Assembly (NCBI GenBank): GCA_963532875.1
Contig: CAUSLO010000006.1
Location: forward strand, 1-41,502
Direction: 5' to 3'
Source: CAUTUX01 sp963532875
GTDB lineage: Bacteria > Bacillota > Clostridia > Christensenellales > CAG-917
DNA: 41,502 bases
Under the pieces are notes generated by a model. The model was not told the origin of the DNA, did not search any database, and was given only the letters and a program-made list of their open reading frames with translations. The position numbers and the translations under genes were made by a program. Numbering within the stretch: position 1 is the stretch's first letter; every line of letters starts with the position of its first letter. Shown piece after piece: positions 24,104 through 32,569 of the stretch.

Positions 24104-24821
24104 TGAAGAAATAAAAAAACAAGAAACTGTTGAGAATTTAGGGAATGACAGTAAGGAAGAAATAGTCAGCCAGTTACTTAAAAACAGCGACGAGGTTAGA
24201 GAAGATCAAAAGGAAGAAGGTAATAAGAAGAAACGTTCACCATATTTAATGGAGATTAAGGACATAATTTTTCTTTCAATTCTCTCAGCAGCAATTTTCA
24301 TATCTGGCGTGCCAATGATGTTTGTAAAAAATATCCCAGTATTTGGAGTCATTCAATTAACGTTATGCTTCCAATTTTCATTACTCATTACGATTGGAGC
24401 ACTGAAAGTACAAAAGCCAGGAACGATTATGTATATCTCTGTAATAGTGGGATTGTTGCATGTACCAATGTTCCCACCAATGGGTGTTGTCTTGATAATT
24501 TGCGGAGCAATAACCGAAGGCTTGGTTATGTTGATATTTAGAGGATACAAAAAAGATATCGCTAGTATGTTTGCGGGAACAATTTGGCTAACGTTATCTT
24601 TACCGCAGTTGTTCCTTTTCTATACATACATGTATGGTGGCACATTGCTCGCAAAAAGTGGTAAAGGTATTTCAGGAATTGAAGTAAACAAATATGCAAG
24701 AGAGAATCCAGCAATTGCAGTTGCAATAACAGTGGCGGTAATTCTCTTATCAATCATAGGGGCAGTATACGGTTGGTTAATTGCAAGAGAATTAAGAAAA
24801 GCAGGCGTATTTAAAAAATGA
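24093..24821 (+). CDS. ECF transporter substrate-binding (S) component, MptD/Trep_Strep-like
   Basis: The 242-residue integral membrane protein has a charged, Glu/Lys-rich cytoplasmic N-terminus (1-50), unusually long for an S component, followed by about six hydrophobic helices (from IIFLSILSAAIFISG to IGAVYGWLIAREL). Immediate linkage to EcfT and a fused EcfA identifies it as the substrate-specific subunit; the MptD/Trep_Strep assignment is from recollection of that gene neighbourhood. Substrate unknown: vitamin, metal or metallophore. It overlaps its neighbours by 11 and 4 bases. Confidence 0.75.
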   Translation: MTNSEEIKKQETVENLGNDSKEEIVSQLLKNSDEVREDQKEEGNKKKRSPYLMEIKDIIFLSILSAAIFISGVPMMFVKNIPVFGVIQLTLCFQFSLLITIGALKVQKPGTIMYISVIVGLLHVPMFPPMGVVLIICGAITEGLVMLIFRGYKKDIASMFAGTIWLTLSLPQLFLFYTYMYGGTLLAKSGKGISGIEVNKYARENPAIAVAITVAVILLSIIGAVYGWLIARELRKAGVFKK

Positions 24822-25519
24822 AATTTTTTATACCAAAGGAACGCCCATATCCATTAGTCGCTTGGGTTGTCGGAATGTTTATAATCGTATTAGGTCTTGC
24901 AGCAGCAGACGTTCCAAACATTCCATTTTTAATCATTATATTTTATGGATGGATGTTTATCTTTGGTTATAGGAAAGAGTGCCTACTACTTTTACCTAGT
25001 TACATAATAATCGGAGGAATATTTTGTGGAATAGCGTATGGGGCAACTCAAAACAAAGCAGAGGAAGAACAAATACGCTCAATGATTTCTGTAGTAACTA
25101 GACTTGGAGCAGTATATGTGGGAATCATACCTGGGCTAGGAACAAAGCCAATAAGAATGTCTCGCTGTTTATCTCAAATTAAAGTTCCAAGATCCATTAC
25201 TTTAGGTATGATGATTGCTATGTCTTTCTCACCGAAATTAGCGGTTGAGATAAAAAGAATTAGAGAAGCCATGAAAACAAGAGGAGCAAGTAGCATACTT
25301 GATCCAAAGGTGTTCTATAGAGCCCTCATTGTACCGTTTATAATTCGTCTAGTTAATATATCGGATACGCTAGCACTTTCTGTAGAGACACGTGGATTCC
25401 GAATGGGAAAGAGTAAATACACGATATATAAAAAAGAACACATCGGATTAACTGATATAATATTTTTTACAGGAATAATCGCAGGGACGATTTTAACCTT
25501 ATTGTTATGGAAGCATTAA
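24818..25519 (+). CDS. ecfT: ECF transporter transmembrane (T) component
   Basis: The 233-residue membrane protein has about five helices and the two cytoplasmic coupling motifs of EcfT: EAMKTRGASS and SVETRGFRMG, which bind the two ATPase domains. It is a dedicated copy for the S component just upstream (ATGA overlap) rather than the shared housekeeping EcfT, which normally lies near ribosomal genes. It overlaps the ATPase gene by 13 bases. Confidence 0.88.
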   Translation: MKFFIPKERPYPLVAWVVGMFIIVLGLAAADVPNIPFLIIIFYGWMFIFGYRKECLLLLPSYIIIGGIFCGIAYGATQNKAEEEQIRSMISVVTRLGAVYVGIIPGLGTKPIRMSRCLSQIKVPRSITLGMMIAMSFSPKLAVEIKRIREAMKTRGASSILDPKVFYRALIVPFIIRLVNISDTLALSVETRGFRMGKSKYTIYKKEHIGLTDIIFFTGIIAGTILTLLLWKH

Positions 25520-26931
25520 AACTACAAAACGTTTCATTCGCATACAATGGAACAAAAAACAAAATCTTAGAAAACGTTGACTTCTCTTGTAACTATGGAG
25601 AAATGATCCTTTTTTCTGGGAAATCGGGAGAAGGCAAGAGTACTGTTATGTCCATACTTAGTGGAATAATTCCTAATTTATATAAAGGCGAATTAACAGG
25701 TGATGCGTTCGTAGATGGAGAAAACATACACAAAAAGACAATTGGACAAGTGTGCCAAAAAGTTGGAATAGTTTTACAGAGTGCCGACCAGCAGATAATA
25801 CAATATTTCGCAGAAGATGAAATTGCATTTGGATGTGAGAACTTGGCCTTCTCTCCTCAGAAGATAGATGAACAAATCAAGTTGGTTTGCGACTTATTTG
25901 GAATCGACCGAAACAGCAAAACAAAGGTTCTATCTGGAGGACAGAAACAAACGCTTATGACAGCAGCAACGATTGCTATGGGGCAAAAAATCGTCATCTT
26001 AGATGAACCACTTGCTAACCTAGATAAGATTGCAACAGAGAAACTATTAAAAACATTAAAGGCATTATCACAGGCAGGATACTGCGTTGTAATCATTGAA
26101 CATAGGATTGATTTAATTTTAAATTATGTTGATAGAGTATTTCACATCGAAGATAAAAAAATAAAAGAGATAACAGATTTTAATACATACTTAAATGACC
26201 AAACAAGAAAAATAAGTGATGAGTCTTCAAATGTCTCTACAGATAAGCCACTCATCGCTGTTGACCATATTTCATACATAAAGAAGAAGAAAACAATTTT
26301 AGAAGATATTAGTCTTGAAATAATGGACGGAGAGAGATTGGTTTTGCTTGGAGATAATGGGGCTGGCAAATCCACATTACTCAGAAGCATTGCAAGACTG
26401 AATAAAATATCTTCAGGTAAAATTACACAAAATATAAATCCAAAGTTTGGAAACAAGAGAGCCTCTCGTGCATGGTTTAAGGAAGTAGGCATAGTATATC
26501 AAAATCCAGACTACCAACTTTTTATGGAGACAGTTAGGAAAGAAATTGAGTTTTCAGGGAAAGAAAAAGATTGGAACGATTATATAATTGAAGTTTTCAA
26601 CCTTAAAAAACTTTTGAGGAGACACCCCTTCTCATTATCTCAAGGACAAAAGAGACGATTGACGATTGCCTTAACGCTAGCAGCGAAACCAAAGTTACTT
26701 CTTCTTGATGAACCTACAGTTGGACAAGATTATCAAGGACTACTTGAAGTAATAGATATTCTCAATAAAGTACACGTTGAAACAAAGAACACGATGTTAA
26801 CAATTAGCCATGATGTTAGATGTGCAGAAGCGATTGCAGATAGGGCTGCAATAATGCGTGCTGGTAAAATTATCGCCCAGGGCGGCAAAGAAATAATCCA
26901 GAAGTATTTTGAATTTAACACTGAGAAGTGA
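25507..26931 (+). CDS. ECF transporter fused double ATPase (A-A')
   Basis: Two ABC ATPase domains lie in one 474-residue chain: domain 1 with Walker A SGKSGEGKST (about 37-46), signature LSGGQKQT and ILDEPLANLD; domain 2 with Walker A GDNGAGKST, signature LSQGQKRR and LLDEPTVGQD. The second Walker B carries Q after G, and its signature has Q for the first G; both are tolerated variants. Such fused EcfA proteins replace separate EcfA1/EcfA2 and are typical of dedicated group I ECF systems. It is the last gene of the operon. No clear terminator follows. Confidence 0.9.
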   Translation: MEALKLQNVSFAYNGTKNKILENVDFSCNYGEMILFSGKSGEGKSTVMSILSGIIPNLYKGELTGDAFVDGENIHKKTIGQVCQKVGIVLQSADQQIIQYFAEDEIAFGCENLAFSPQKIDEQIKLVCDLFGIDRNSKTKVLSGGQKQTLMTAATIAMGQKIVILDEPLANLDKIATEKLLKTLKALSQAGYCVVIIEHRIDLILNYVDRVFHIEDKKIKEITDFNTYLNDQTRKISDESSNVSTDKPLIAVDHISYIKKKKTILEDISLEIMDGERLVLLGDNGAGKSTLLRSIARLNKISSGKITQNINPKFGNKRASRAWFKEVGIVYQNPDYQLFMETVRKEIEFSGKEKDWNDYIIEVFNLKKLLRRHPFSLSQGQKRRLTIALTLAAKPKLLLLDEPTVGQDYQGLLEVIDILNKVHVETKNTMLTISHDVRCAEAIADRAAIMRAGKIIAQGGKEIIQKYFEFNTEK

Positions 26932-27632
26932 AGTGTTTAGTAAGTTAAAGAATAGCACAGGACATGTTTAACTACTCAAATTCAAAATGCGAGTTGAGGA
27001 AGACCTTATAAACTTTGGATACAATATCAGCAAGTAAAAAAACACAGGGAAACGTTGAACAAATACAAAAATGATGGAATGTATTATTAAGCCTACATTA
27101 TTTAAAAAATGAACTCTAAAAAAGGATGAACCTCAAAAATGAGCCCCCAAAATATAAAATGAACCCCAATAATGGACCCCAAAACAAAAAAATGAACCCC
27201 AAACAGATTGTTATTTGATAAGACCCACATTTAAAATATTTGGCAAAGCTGATAGATTAATGAGGATATAATTGGGTTAGACATACCGTTGTTGTTTTAA
27301 ATAATCAAAATAACTGACACCTAAATGAATCTAAAATGAAACAGTATCATATTTAATTTGTGGGAAAGCATTATGACACAACTAGTAAGTTTGATCATAT
27401 GCTATAATTTCAATATTGACTGGTTCTTTCTAGAGTGCTGATGGATTTGGTACGTTATTCAACATACGGTGATTTTTGGTTAAACATAACGATCGAGGAG
27501 ATAAAGAACTATCAATCCGAAGGCACGATAAGTCAAGAGACGAATTAAATATTTAATGTTAATATTTCGGTAGGTATTGAACTATTAAATTGTATAATAG
27601 TACTGTAGAGCGAGTGGGAGAAAACAAACGCA
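26932..27632. other. Intergenic stretch before the restriction-modification genes
   Basis: About 700 bases without a convincing gene. It holds the ATGAACCCC repeats (27109-27204), weaker copies near 27315-27342, an extended -10 (TGCTATAAT, 27400-27408), an open frame of 35 codons (27441-27548, MDLVRYSTYGDFWLNITIEE...) of unknown meaning, and a TATAAT at 27593-27598 placed to transcribe the endonuclease gene. Confidence 0.6.
27109..27204. repeat. Six short direct repeats, ATGAACCCCAAA type
   Basis: Units begin at 27109, 27126, 27139, 27159, 27172 and 27192 with variants ATGAACTCT, ATGAACCTC, ATGAGCCCCC, ATGAACCCC, ATGGACCCC and ATGAACCCC, separated by A-rich spacers. Multiple short repeats of this look occur at the ends of IS21-family elements. 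No transposase gene is nearby, so this would be an orphan end. Confidence 0.65.
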
Positions 27633-28433
27633 ATGAACATATGGACTGAGAGAAGTATTGAATTAGCAAATCAAAGAAATTATTTGGATTTATTATTTAA
27701 AATATACCCACTGTCAGTTAATTTGAAACGAGAATTGAGTGAAGAGACGATTGAAGAGATAACTAGGTACTTTGATAGTAAAGATTCAAACAAATTACTT
27801 AATACTTTATTAAATCAAGATGTCTTCCCTATAAAGGATTCATACGTTGCATATTTAAGGAAAGACAAATCGGCAATAGATAGAAACCCAAACACAGTTA
27901 ATAGAATTATAGGCATGTTATATGAAATGGGTATAAAAGAAATTATAGAAAAAACATCTGCCCCTAAAGAAACTAACAGACAGATAGGACCGTTGTTTAG
28001 GAACTGGATAGATTCTAGGGCGTTAGGATGTAAAGTAACAATCTCTGAAAGTGAACTTCTAGAATCCACAGAGAATATAGTATTTAATAGTACCGATGAG
28101 AAAAAGAAGGCTTTTGCCAACAAGTATCTAGGGTATAACAGAAATAAAGGAATAGATTTTCTAGCAAAATTTAATGATACTTATGTCGTTGCGGAGGCTA
28201 AATTTCTAACAGACTTTGGCGGACATCAAGTTGCACAATTTGAGGATGCAATAGCAACTATGAAATCTGATTTTACTACTACAGATAAAAAAGTTAAAAG
28301 AATAGCCATTTTAGATGGAGTGTTATATATAAAATCTCAAACAAAAATGTATAAAAGTATTTCCAAACAATTTGAAGATTCGGATGTTATTATCTCGGCA
28401 TTATTGCTTAGAGATTACTTATATTCACTTTAG
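27633..28433 (+). CDS. Probable type II restriction endonuclease
   Basis: The 266-residue protein is paired with a DNA methyltransferase 15 bases downstream. A PD-(D/E)xK-type active site is visible: GIDF with D175, then VVAEAK with E188 and K190, followed by FGGHQ. The N-terminal half is helical and may hold the DNA-recognition part. It may belong to the Tsp45I-like group, but I cannot confirm the family or recognition sequence. The start at ATG 27633 follows GGGAG with a 12-base gap, slightly long. A TATAAT at 27593-27598 probably drives the pair. Confidence 0.75.
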   Translation: MNIWTERSIELANQRNYLDLLFKIYPLSVNLKRELSEETIEEITRYFDSKDSNKLLNTLLNQDVFPIKDSYVAYLRKDKSAIDRNPNTVNRIIGMLYEMGIKEIIEKTSAPKETNRQIGPLFRNWIDSRALGCKVTISESELLESTENIVFNSTDEKKKAFANKYLGYNRNKGIDFLAKFNDTYVVAEAKFLTDFGGHQVAQFEDAIATMKSDFTTTDKKVKRIAILDGVLYIKSQTKMYKSISKQFEDSDVIISALLLRDYLYSL

Positions 28434-28448
28434 GTGTGGTAATTTGTT

Positions 28449-29555
28449 ATGTTGAATCTTGATTATCCTAATAAAAAGACATTAGAAGAAATAGAACGAT
28501 TAATAGACAAAAAAAGATTAAAAGAAGTTCCTATTAAAAAAAGCAGTGAAATAGGGATTTTTATACATGGCGATAATTTAGACGGCATGATTGCTTTATT
28601 GAATGAATTTGAAAATAAAATAGATTTGGTATATATTGATCCGCCATTCAATACTAATTCTGATTTTTATTACAGCGATGAGAATACATCAACAGTCAGC
28701 CACTCTAAGAAAGATTTGATTGCATATAGAGATAAAATGTCTTTTGAAGAGTATTTAGAAAGCATAAGAGAAAGAGTTGTTGTTATAAGAAAACTATTGA
28801 GCGACAATGGCACGTTATATTTCCATATAGATTGTAAGGTTGGACACTATATTAAAATAATTTTGGATGAAATTTTTGGAATTGATAATTTTGTCAATGA
28901 CATCACCAGAGTAAAATCAAACCCGAAGAATTTTAATAGAAAAGCATTTGGGAATGAAAAAGATGTGATTTATATATATTCCAAGAAAGCACAAAACAAT
29001 ATTTTCAATAACGTGTTGATACCACTAACAGAAGAAAAAATTAAAAAGGCATTCCCCAAAGTAGATAAAAATGGGCGTCATTACACAACTGTTCCTTGTC
29101 ATGCCCCAGGCGAAACTCAAAATGGGGATACTGGTATTGAGTGGAGGGGTATACACCCACCTAAGGGAAGGCATTGGAGATGTAATCCTAATGAGTTAGA
29201 GGCGTTAGACAAGAAGGGAATGATTGAATGGTCAAAGAATGGAGTTCCGAGGATTAAGAGATTCGCTGATGAATATAAAGGCAAAAAGATACAAGATATA
29301 TGGGACAATTATAAGGATCCACAATATCCAATTTATCCAACCGAAAAGAATTATGAAATGCTATCAATGATAATTAGGCAATCTTCAAATGAGAAATCAA
29401 ATATAATGGATTGTTATTGTGGTTCTTGCAGTTTCTTAAGTGCAGGAATAGATAATAGTCGTTACGTTATAGGAATTGATAAGTCGAATGTGTCAAAAAA
29501 CGTATTGATTGAAAAGAGAAACAATCTTAGAGATATAGATATTGTTGATTTATAA
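28449..29555 (+). CDS. DNA methyltransferase, beta-class N6A/N4C type
   Basis: The 368-residue enzyme has the catalytic DPPF (64-67, within VYIDPPFNTNSDF) near its N-terminus and the S-adenosylmethionine motif near its C-terminus, the order of beta-class methyltransferases; the target-recognition region lies between. The SAM motif reads DCYCGSCSF (321-329) where the family normally has DPFxGSGTT, with cysteine in place of the second glycine. It should protect host DNA against the preceding endonuclease. AGGTGTGG precedes the ATG. The gene order R then M and the lower GC content suggest a mobile cassette. Confidence 0.88.
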   Translation: MLNLDYPNKKTLEEIERLIDKKRLKEVPIKKSSEIGIFIHGDNLDGMIALLNEFENKIDLVYIDPPFNTNSDFYYSDENTSTVSHSKKDLIAYRDKMSFEEYLESIRERVVVIRKLLSDNGTLYFHIDCKVGHYIKIILDEIFGIDNFVNDITRVKSNPKNFNRKAFGNEKDVIYIYSKKAQNNIFNNVLIPLTEEKIKKAFPKVDKNGRHYTTVPCHAPGETQNGDTGIEWRGIHPPKGRHWRCNPNELEALDKKGMIEWSKNGVPRIKRFADEYKGKKIQDIWDNYKDPQYPIYPTEKNYEMLSMIIRQSSNEKSNIMDCYCGSCSFLSAGIDNSRYVIGIDKSNVSKNVLIEKRNNLRDIDIVDL

Positions 29556-29820
29556 AAGCACAAAAAATATTAAAAACACTCAAATTATGATAGATAGAAA
29601 TACCAAGCACTCGTTAAATCTTAAATAGCACGAGTAGGGACTCAGAAAAACAAAGAATAATAGTTGTTGGAAATTTCCAAATTATCTAAAACTTTTAAAA
29701 GTAACAAAATCATCTATTGCTATAATTAGTTTTTTTAAGATTGTTGTCTCATAGTGAATTTATTAAAATGGCGAGAATAATTTTGTGAAAGTTAGTTTTT
29801 CATAGCCAAAATAGTCAAAG
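29556..29820. other. Intergenic stretch, no gene seen
   Basis: AT-rich DNA with a perfect 14-bp palindrome TTGGAAATTTCCAA (29667-29680) and a pairable ACTCGT / ACGAGT. It probably includes the deleted 5' part of the Fic gene that follows, but no Fic N-terminal coding could be recovered. Confidence 0.5.
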
Positions 29821-30352
29821 ATGATTGAAGAATACAATATAGCGGTAAAGGAGAATATACCACCATTAATTTTAATACCTGTTGTTATTCACGATTTTTA
29901 TGTATACATCCTTTTGATGATGGAAATGGAAGAATGAACAGATTAATAACGCTACTCTTACTATATAAATCTGGCTTTTTTGTAGGGAGGTATATCAGCA
30001 TAGAAATGCTTATCGAGCAGAGTAAAAACTCGTATTATGATGCACTACAGAAATCTAGCGAAAATTGGCACACTGGGGGAAATGATGAATTTCCATTTAT
30101 GCAATATATTCTTGGAATTGTATTAAAAGCATATGAAGAGTTAAACTAATTGGGAAAGAAAAATTAACTTCTCCAGATAGAGTATTGGCTATAATGCGAA
30201 AGTCATTAAGCCCACCATCTAAAAAAGATATTATGATTCTTTGCCCTGACATTTCACAAAGAACAGTCGAAAGATCTTTAAAGAAATTAACTGATGCTAA
30301 AAAAATAAGGCAAGTTGACAGCGGACGTTCAACGAAATATACCAAGGTTTAG
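29821..30352 (+). pseudogene. Fic-family protein pseudogene
   Basis: Three frames together encode the C-terminal part of a Fic AMP-transferase with a winged-helix tail. Frame 1 from 29821: MIEEYNIAVKENIPPLI... to VIHDFYVYI. Frame 2 from 29907: the catalytic motif HPFDDGNGRMNRL through to AYEELN, stop at 30149. Frame 3 from 30149: IGKEKLTSPDRVLAIM to a helix-turn-helix and TAG 30352. The first shift fits a 4-base loss between VYI and HPF. The N-terminal half, including any inhibitory helix, is missing. Intact relatives transfer AMP to protein hydroxyls; this copy is dead. Confidence 0.85.
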
Positions 30353-30788
30353 AGAGCTACTAAATGTCTGCAATAGAGATAGAGCATAGTAAGGTTAGAA
30401 TAAATTGTTAGAACAAAATTATATTTCATCACTTAATATGTGTTGTGAGATGTGACAAAGCGAAAACAAGTGAGTCGAATCATACAGAAGATGCAACAGA
30501 AAGTTATGAAAAACACCTACAAACAAGCAAGCGGTTTCATGTACAGCATTTTATGCAAAAAAATAAACGGTATTAAAGAAAAAATTAAGTTAAAAATTTT
30601 AACTCAAAAAATGTAATAAAAATCAGCAAAAATTAATTAACTTTTTAGAAAAAATCTAAAAATACTCAAAAAGTAAAAAAAATGTAAATTTTCTTCAAAT
30701 AGCCCAAAAGGGGCAAAAATGGGCCAAGGGATATATACATTACGCAAAAACGCACCTAAAGTAGTGTAAAAATTGCGATTTTTTAAAA
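30353..30788. other. AT-rich spacer before the heat-shock operon
   Basis: No gene is supported. Visible are a 17-base palindrome AGTTAAAAATTTTAACT (30588-30604) and a GC-rich patch, GCCCAAAAGGGGC (30702-30714), followed by GGGCC. The long runs of A and T would bend DNA; function unknown. Confidence 0.5.
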
Positions 30789-30845
30789 TTGACTTGTAGC
30801 AGTCTATTTGTTAAATTGTTAGCAGTGTCAGACGGAGAGTGCTAA
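30789..30845 (+). promoter_or_regulatory. Heat-shock promoter with CIRCE element
   Basis: TTGACT (30789-30794) and TAAATT (30812-30817) are spaced by 17 bases. The CIRCE inverted repeat follows: TTAGCAGTG (30819-30827) N9 GAGTGCTAA (30837-30845). The left arm differs from the consensus TTAGCACTC at two positions; the right arm is perfect. HrcA binds CIRCE, so the operon represses itself until heat stress. The element also covers the hrcA ribosome-binding site. Confidence 0.92.
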
Positions 30846-30847
30846 CA

Positions 30848-31942
30848 ATGAAAGAATTATCGGAAAGAAAAGTTAAGATTGTTTGTGCTCTTGTTGATTG
30901 TTATATCAACACTGGTGAACCAGTTTCGAGTAGTGATATTAGAGACAAATATTTACCAGAAGTAAGCAGTGCAACAGTGCGTTCAGAACTGTCTGCATTG
31001 GAAGCGTTGGGATATATAGATCAACCTCATACATCATCTGGACGTGTACCATTGAAGGACGCATATAAGTTATATGTAAACAATGAGGCACTAAAGAAGA
31101 AAACACCTGCAAAGGTTAATGGGCAACTGTCAGTAGCAACATTTACAGATAAGTTAGAACAAGTTGAAGACCTATCTAAGGAAGTTGCAAAAATAATAAG
31201 CGATGCAACAAACTATACTTCATTTGTTGTTAAGAACGTGGATGACGGAATCGTCATCGAAGAAGTAAAACTTGTACCTTTAAAACAAAATAAACTCATT
31301 ATTGTTATCGCAACAAATCACGGCATATTGTCTGACAGCATAATGAATTTCGAGGCAGCAATTAACCAACAGGTTATAGACATCGCATCTAAAGTTATTA
31401 ACAACGTTTTTGCTGGCAAAGAAATCAAAAGCATAGAAGATATTGACTGTAAGATAGAAAGCGAAATAGGCGGAGTTAAAGAGATATTTAGAGGTGTTCT
31501 AGAAATGATCTCAAACTATATAAAAGAGAAGAGTGCACCGCTATTTGTCGAAGGGCAATATAAAATGCTAGACAATAATGAATATAAGGACTTAAGCGAA
31601 GCAAAGAAGTTTTTGCAAGTTGTTTCGGATAAGGATACACTGAGCGAGGTTCTACCGGCAGTAGTGTCAGAAACCTCAAATGATATTGAGTTCTCAATAA
31701 AGATAGGCAGTGAAGATAATGGACTTAAGAATTGTGCAATCATTAGCGCAGCGTACAAGGTTGGAGACAAAGTGCTTGGTCAAGCAGGGGTCATAGGCCC
31801 AGAGAGAATGAACTACAAAAAAGTAATTAATGTTCTCAAGGGACTAAAAACAATATTGAATATATTAGATAAGGACAAACAAGACCGTAGCAAAGTTAAA
31901 CAAGAAATAAGAACTTGGCTAAAGGATAATAAAACTAAGTAG
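30848..31942 (+). CDS. hrcA: Heat-inducible transcription repressor HrcA
   Basis: The 364-residue repressor has an N-terminal winged helix (ERKVKIVCALVDCYINTGEPVSS, then LPEVSSATVRSELSALEALGYIDQPHTSSGRVP, a highly conserved block), a GAF-like dimerisation domain and an inserted segment. It binds the CIRCE element directly upstream, with GroEL tuning its activity in relatives. ATG 30848 is preferred over GTG 30839 because the GTG lies inside the CIRCE arm and GGAGAG sits correctly for the ATG. First gene of the operon. Confidence 0.96.
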   Translation: MKELSERKVKIVCALVDCYINTGEPVSSSDIRDKYLPEVSSATVRSELSALEALGYIDQPHTSSGRVPLKDAYKLYVNNEALKKKTPAKVNGQLSVATFTDKLEQVEDLSKEVAKIISDATNYTSFVVKNVDDGIVIEEVKLVPLKQNKLIIVIATNHGILSDSIMNFEAAINQQVIDIASKVINNVFAGKEIKSIEDIDCKIESEIGGVKEIFRGVLEMISNYIKEKSAPLFVEGQYKMLDNNEYKDLSEAKKFLQVVSDKDTLSEVLPAVVSETSNDIEFSIKIGSEDNGLKNCAIISAAYKVGDKVLGQAGVIGPERMNYKKVINVLKGLKTILNILDKDKQDRSKVKQEIRTWLKDNKTK

Positions 31943-31952
31943 TAGAGGAAAC

Positions 31953-32537
31953 GTGGAAACAAACGAGAAGGAACAAATAAAAAAAGTCGCTGAAGTATCA
32001 ACAGAAGGAGTGAAAGATGAGTCTGTTGAACAAATGGCAGAAAAACAAGAAGAAGTAAAAGTAGACAAGCCTGTAGAAGAACAAACAAAAGAGGAACTAC
32101 TTGAGACTATAAAGAAAAAAGAGGAATATGCAGATGAGTGCAAAACAGTAGCACAAAGACTGCAAGCGGACTTTGAAAATTATAAAAAACGTAACGCAAA
32201 GTTTGGCGAACAAATGAAGCATATGGGGCAAGAGGTTATAATGAGCGATTTGATCAGTGTATTAGACAATTGTAATCTTGCGAAACAATATGTAAAAAAT
32301 GAAGAAGCTTTGGTTGGATTTACAATGATGGAAAAACAACTAAGGGATGCGTTAGAAAAATATGGATTGAAGGAAATTGAAGTTAAAGAAGGGGATGACT
32401 TTGATCCAAATATAATGAATGCCCATGAAAAGCAAAAAGTTGAAGGCAAAGAGGGCAAAGTAATTCAGATAATATCCAAAGGGTATTATTTGAATGAGAA
32501 GCAGGCAAGACCTGTTTCAGTAATAATAGGAGAATAA
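31953..32537 (+). CDS. grpE: Nucleotide exchange factor GrpE
   Basis: The 194-residue cofactor releases ADP from DnaK. An acidic, disordered N-terminus (1-45) is followed by the long dimerising coiled coil (about 46-120: RLQADFENYKKRNAK) and the C-terminal beta domain (DDFDPNIMNAHEKQKVEG...IISKGYYLNEKQARPVSVIIGE). The start codon is GTG, placed by AGAGGAA. It lies 10 bases after hrcA and 32 bases before dnaK. Confidence 0.95.
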   Translation: METNEKEQIKKVAEVSTEGVKDESVEQMAEKQEEVKVDKPVEEQTKEELLETIKKKEEYADECKTVAQRLQADFENYKKRNAKFGEQMKHMGQEVIMSDLISVLDNCNLAKQYVKNEEALVGFTMMEKQLRDALEKYGLKEIEVKEGDDFDPNIMNAHEKQKVEGKEGKVIQIISKGYYLNEKQARPVSVIIGE

Positions 32538-32569
32538 TTAAAAATTTTTATATATAGGAGATTTATATT

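Noticed and set aside
27109..27204. CRISPR array
   Set aside because: The repeats are only 9-12 bases, degenerate, and separated by short A-rich gaps of differing length; no cas genes are present.
27441..27548. 35-codon frame as a controller protein of the restriction-modification system
   Set aside because: Controller proteins are about 80 residues with a helix-turn-helix; this frame is too short and shows no such motif.
29667..29680. TTGGAAATTTCCAA palindrome as a transposon or phage attachment site
   Set aside because: A single 14-bp palindrome without a matching copy or integrase gene is not enough evidence.
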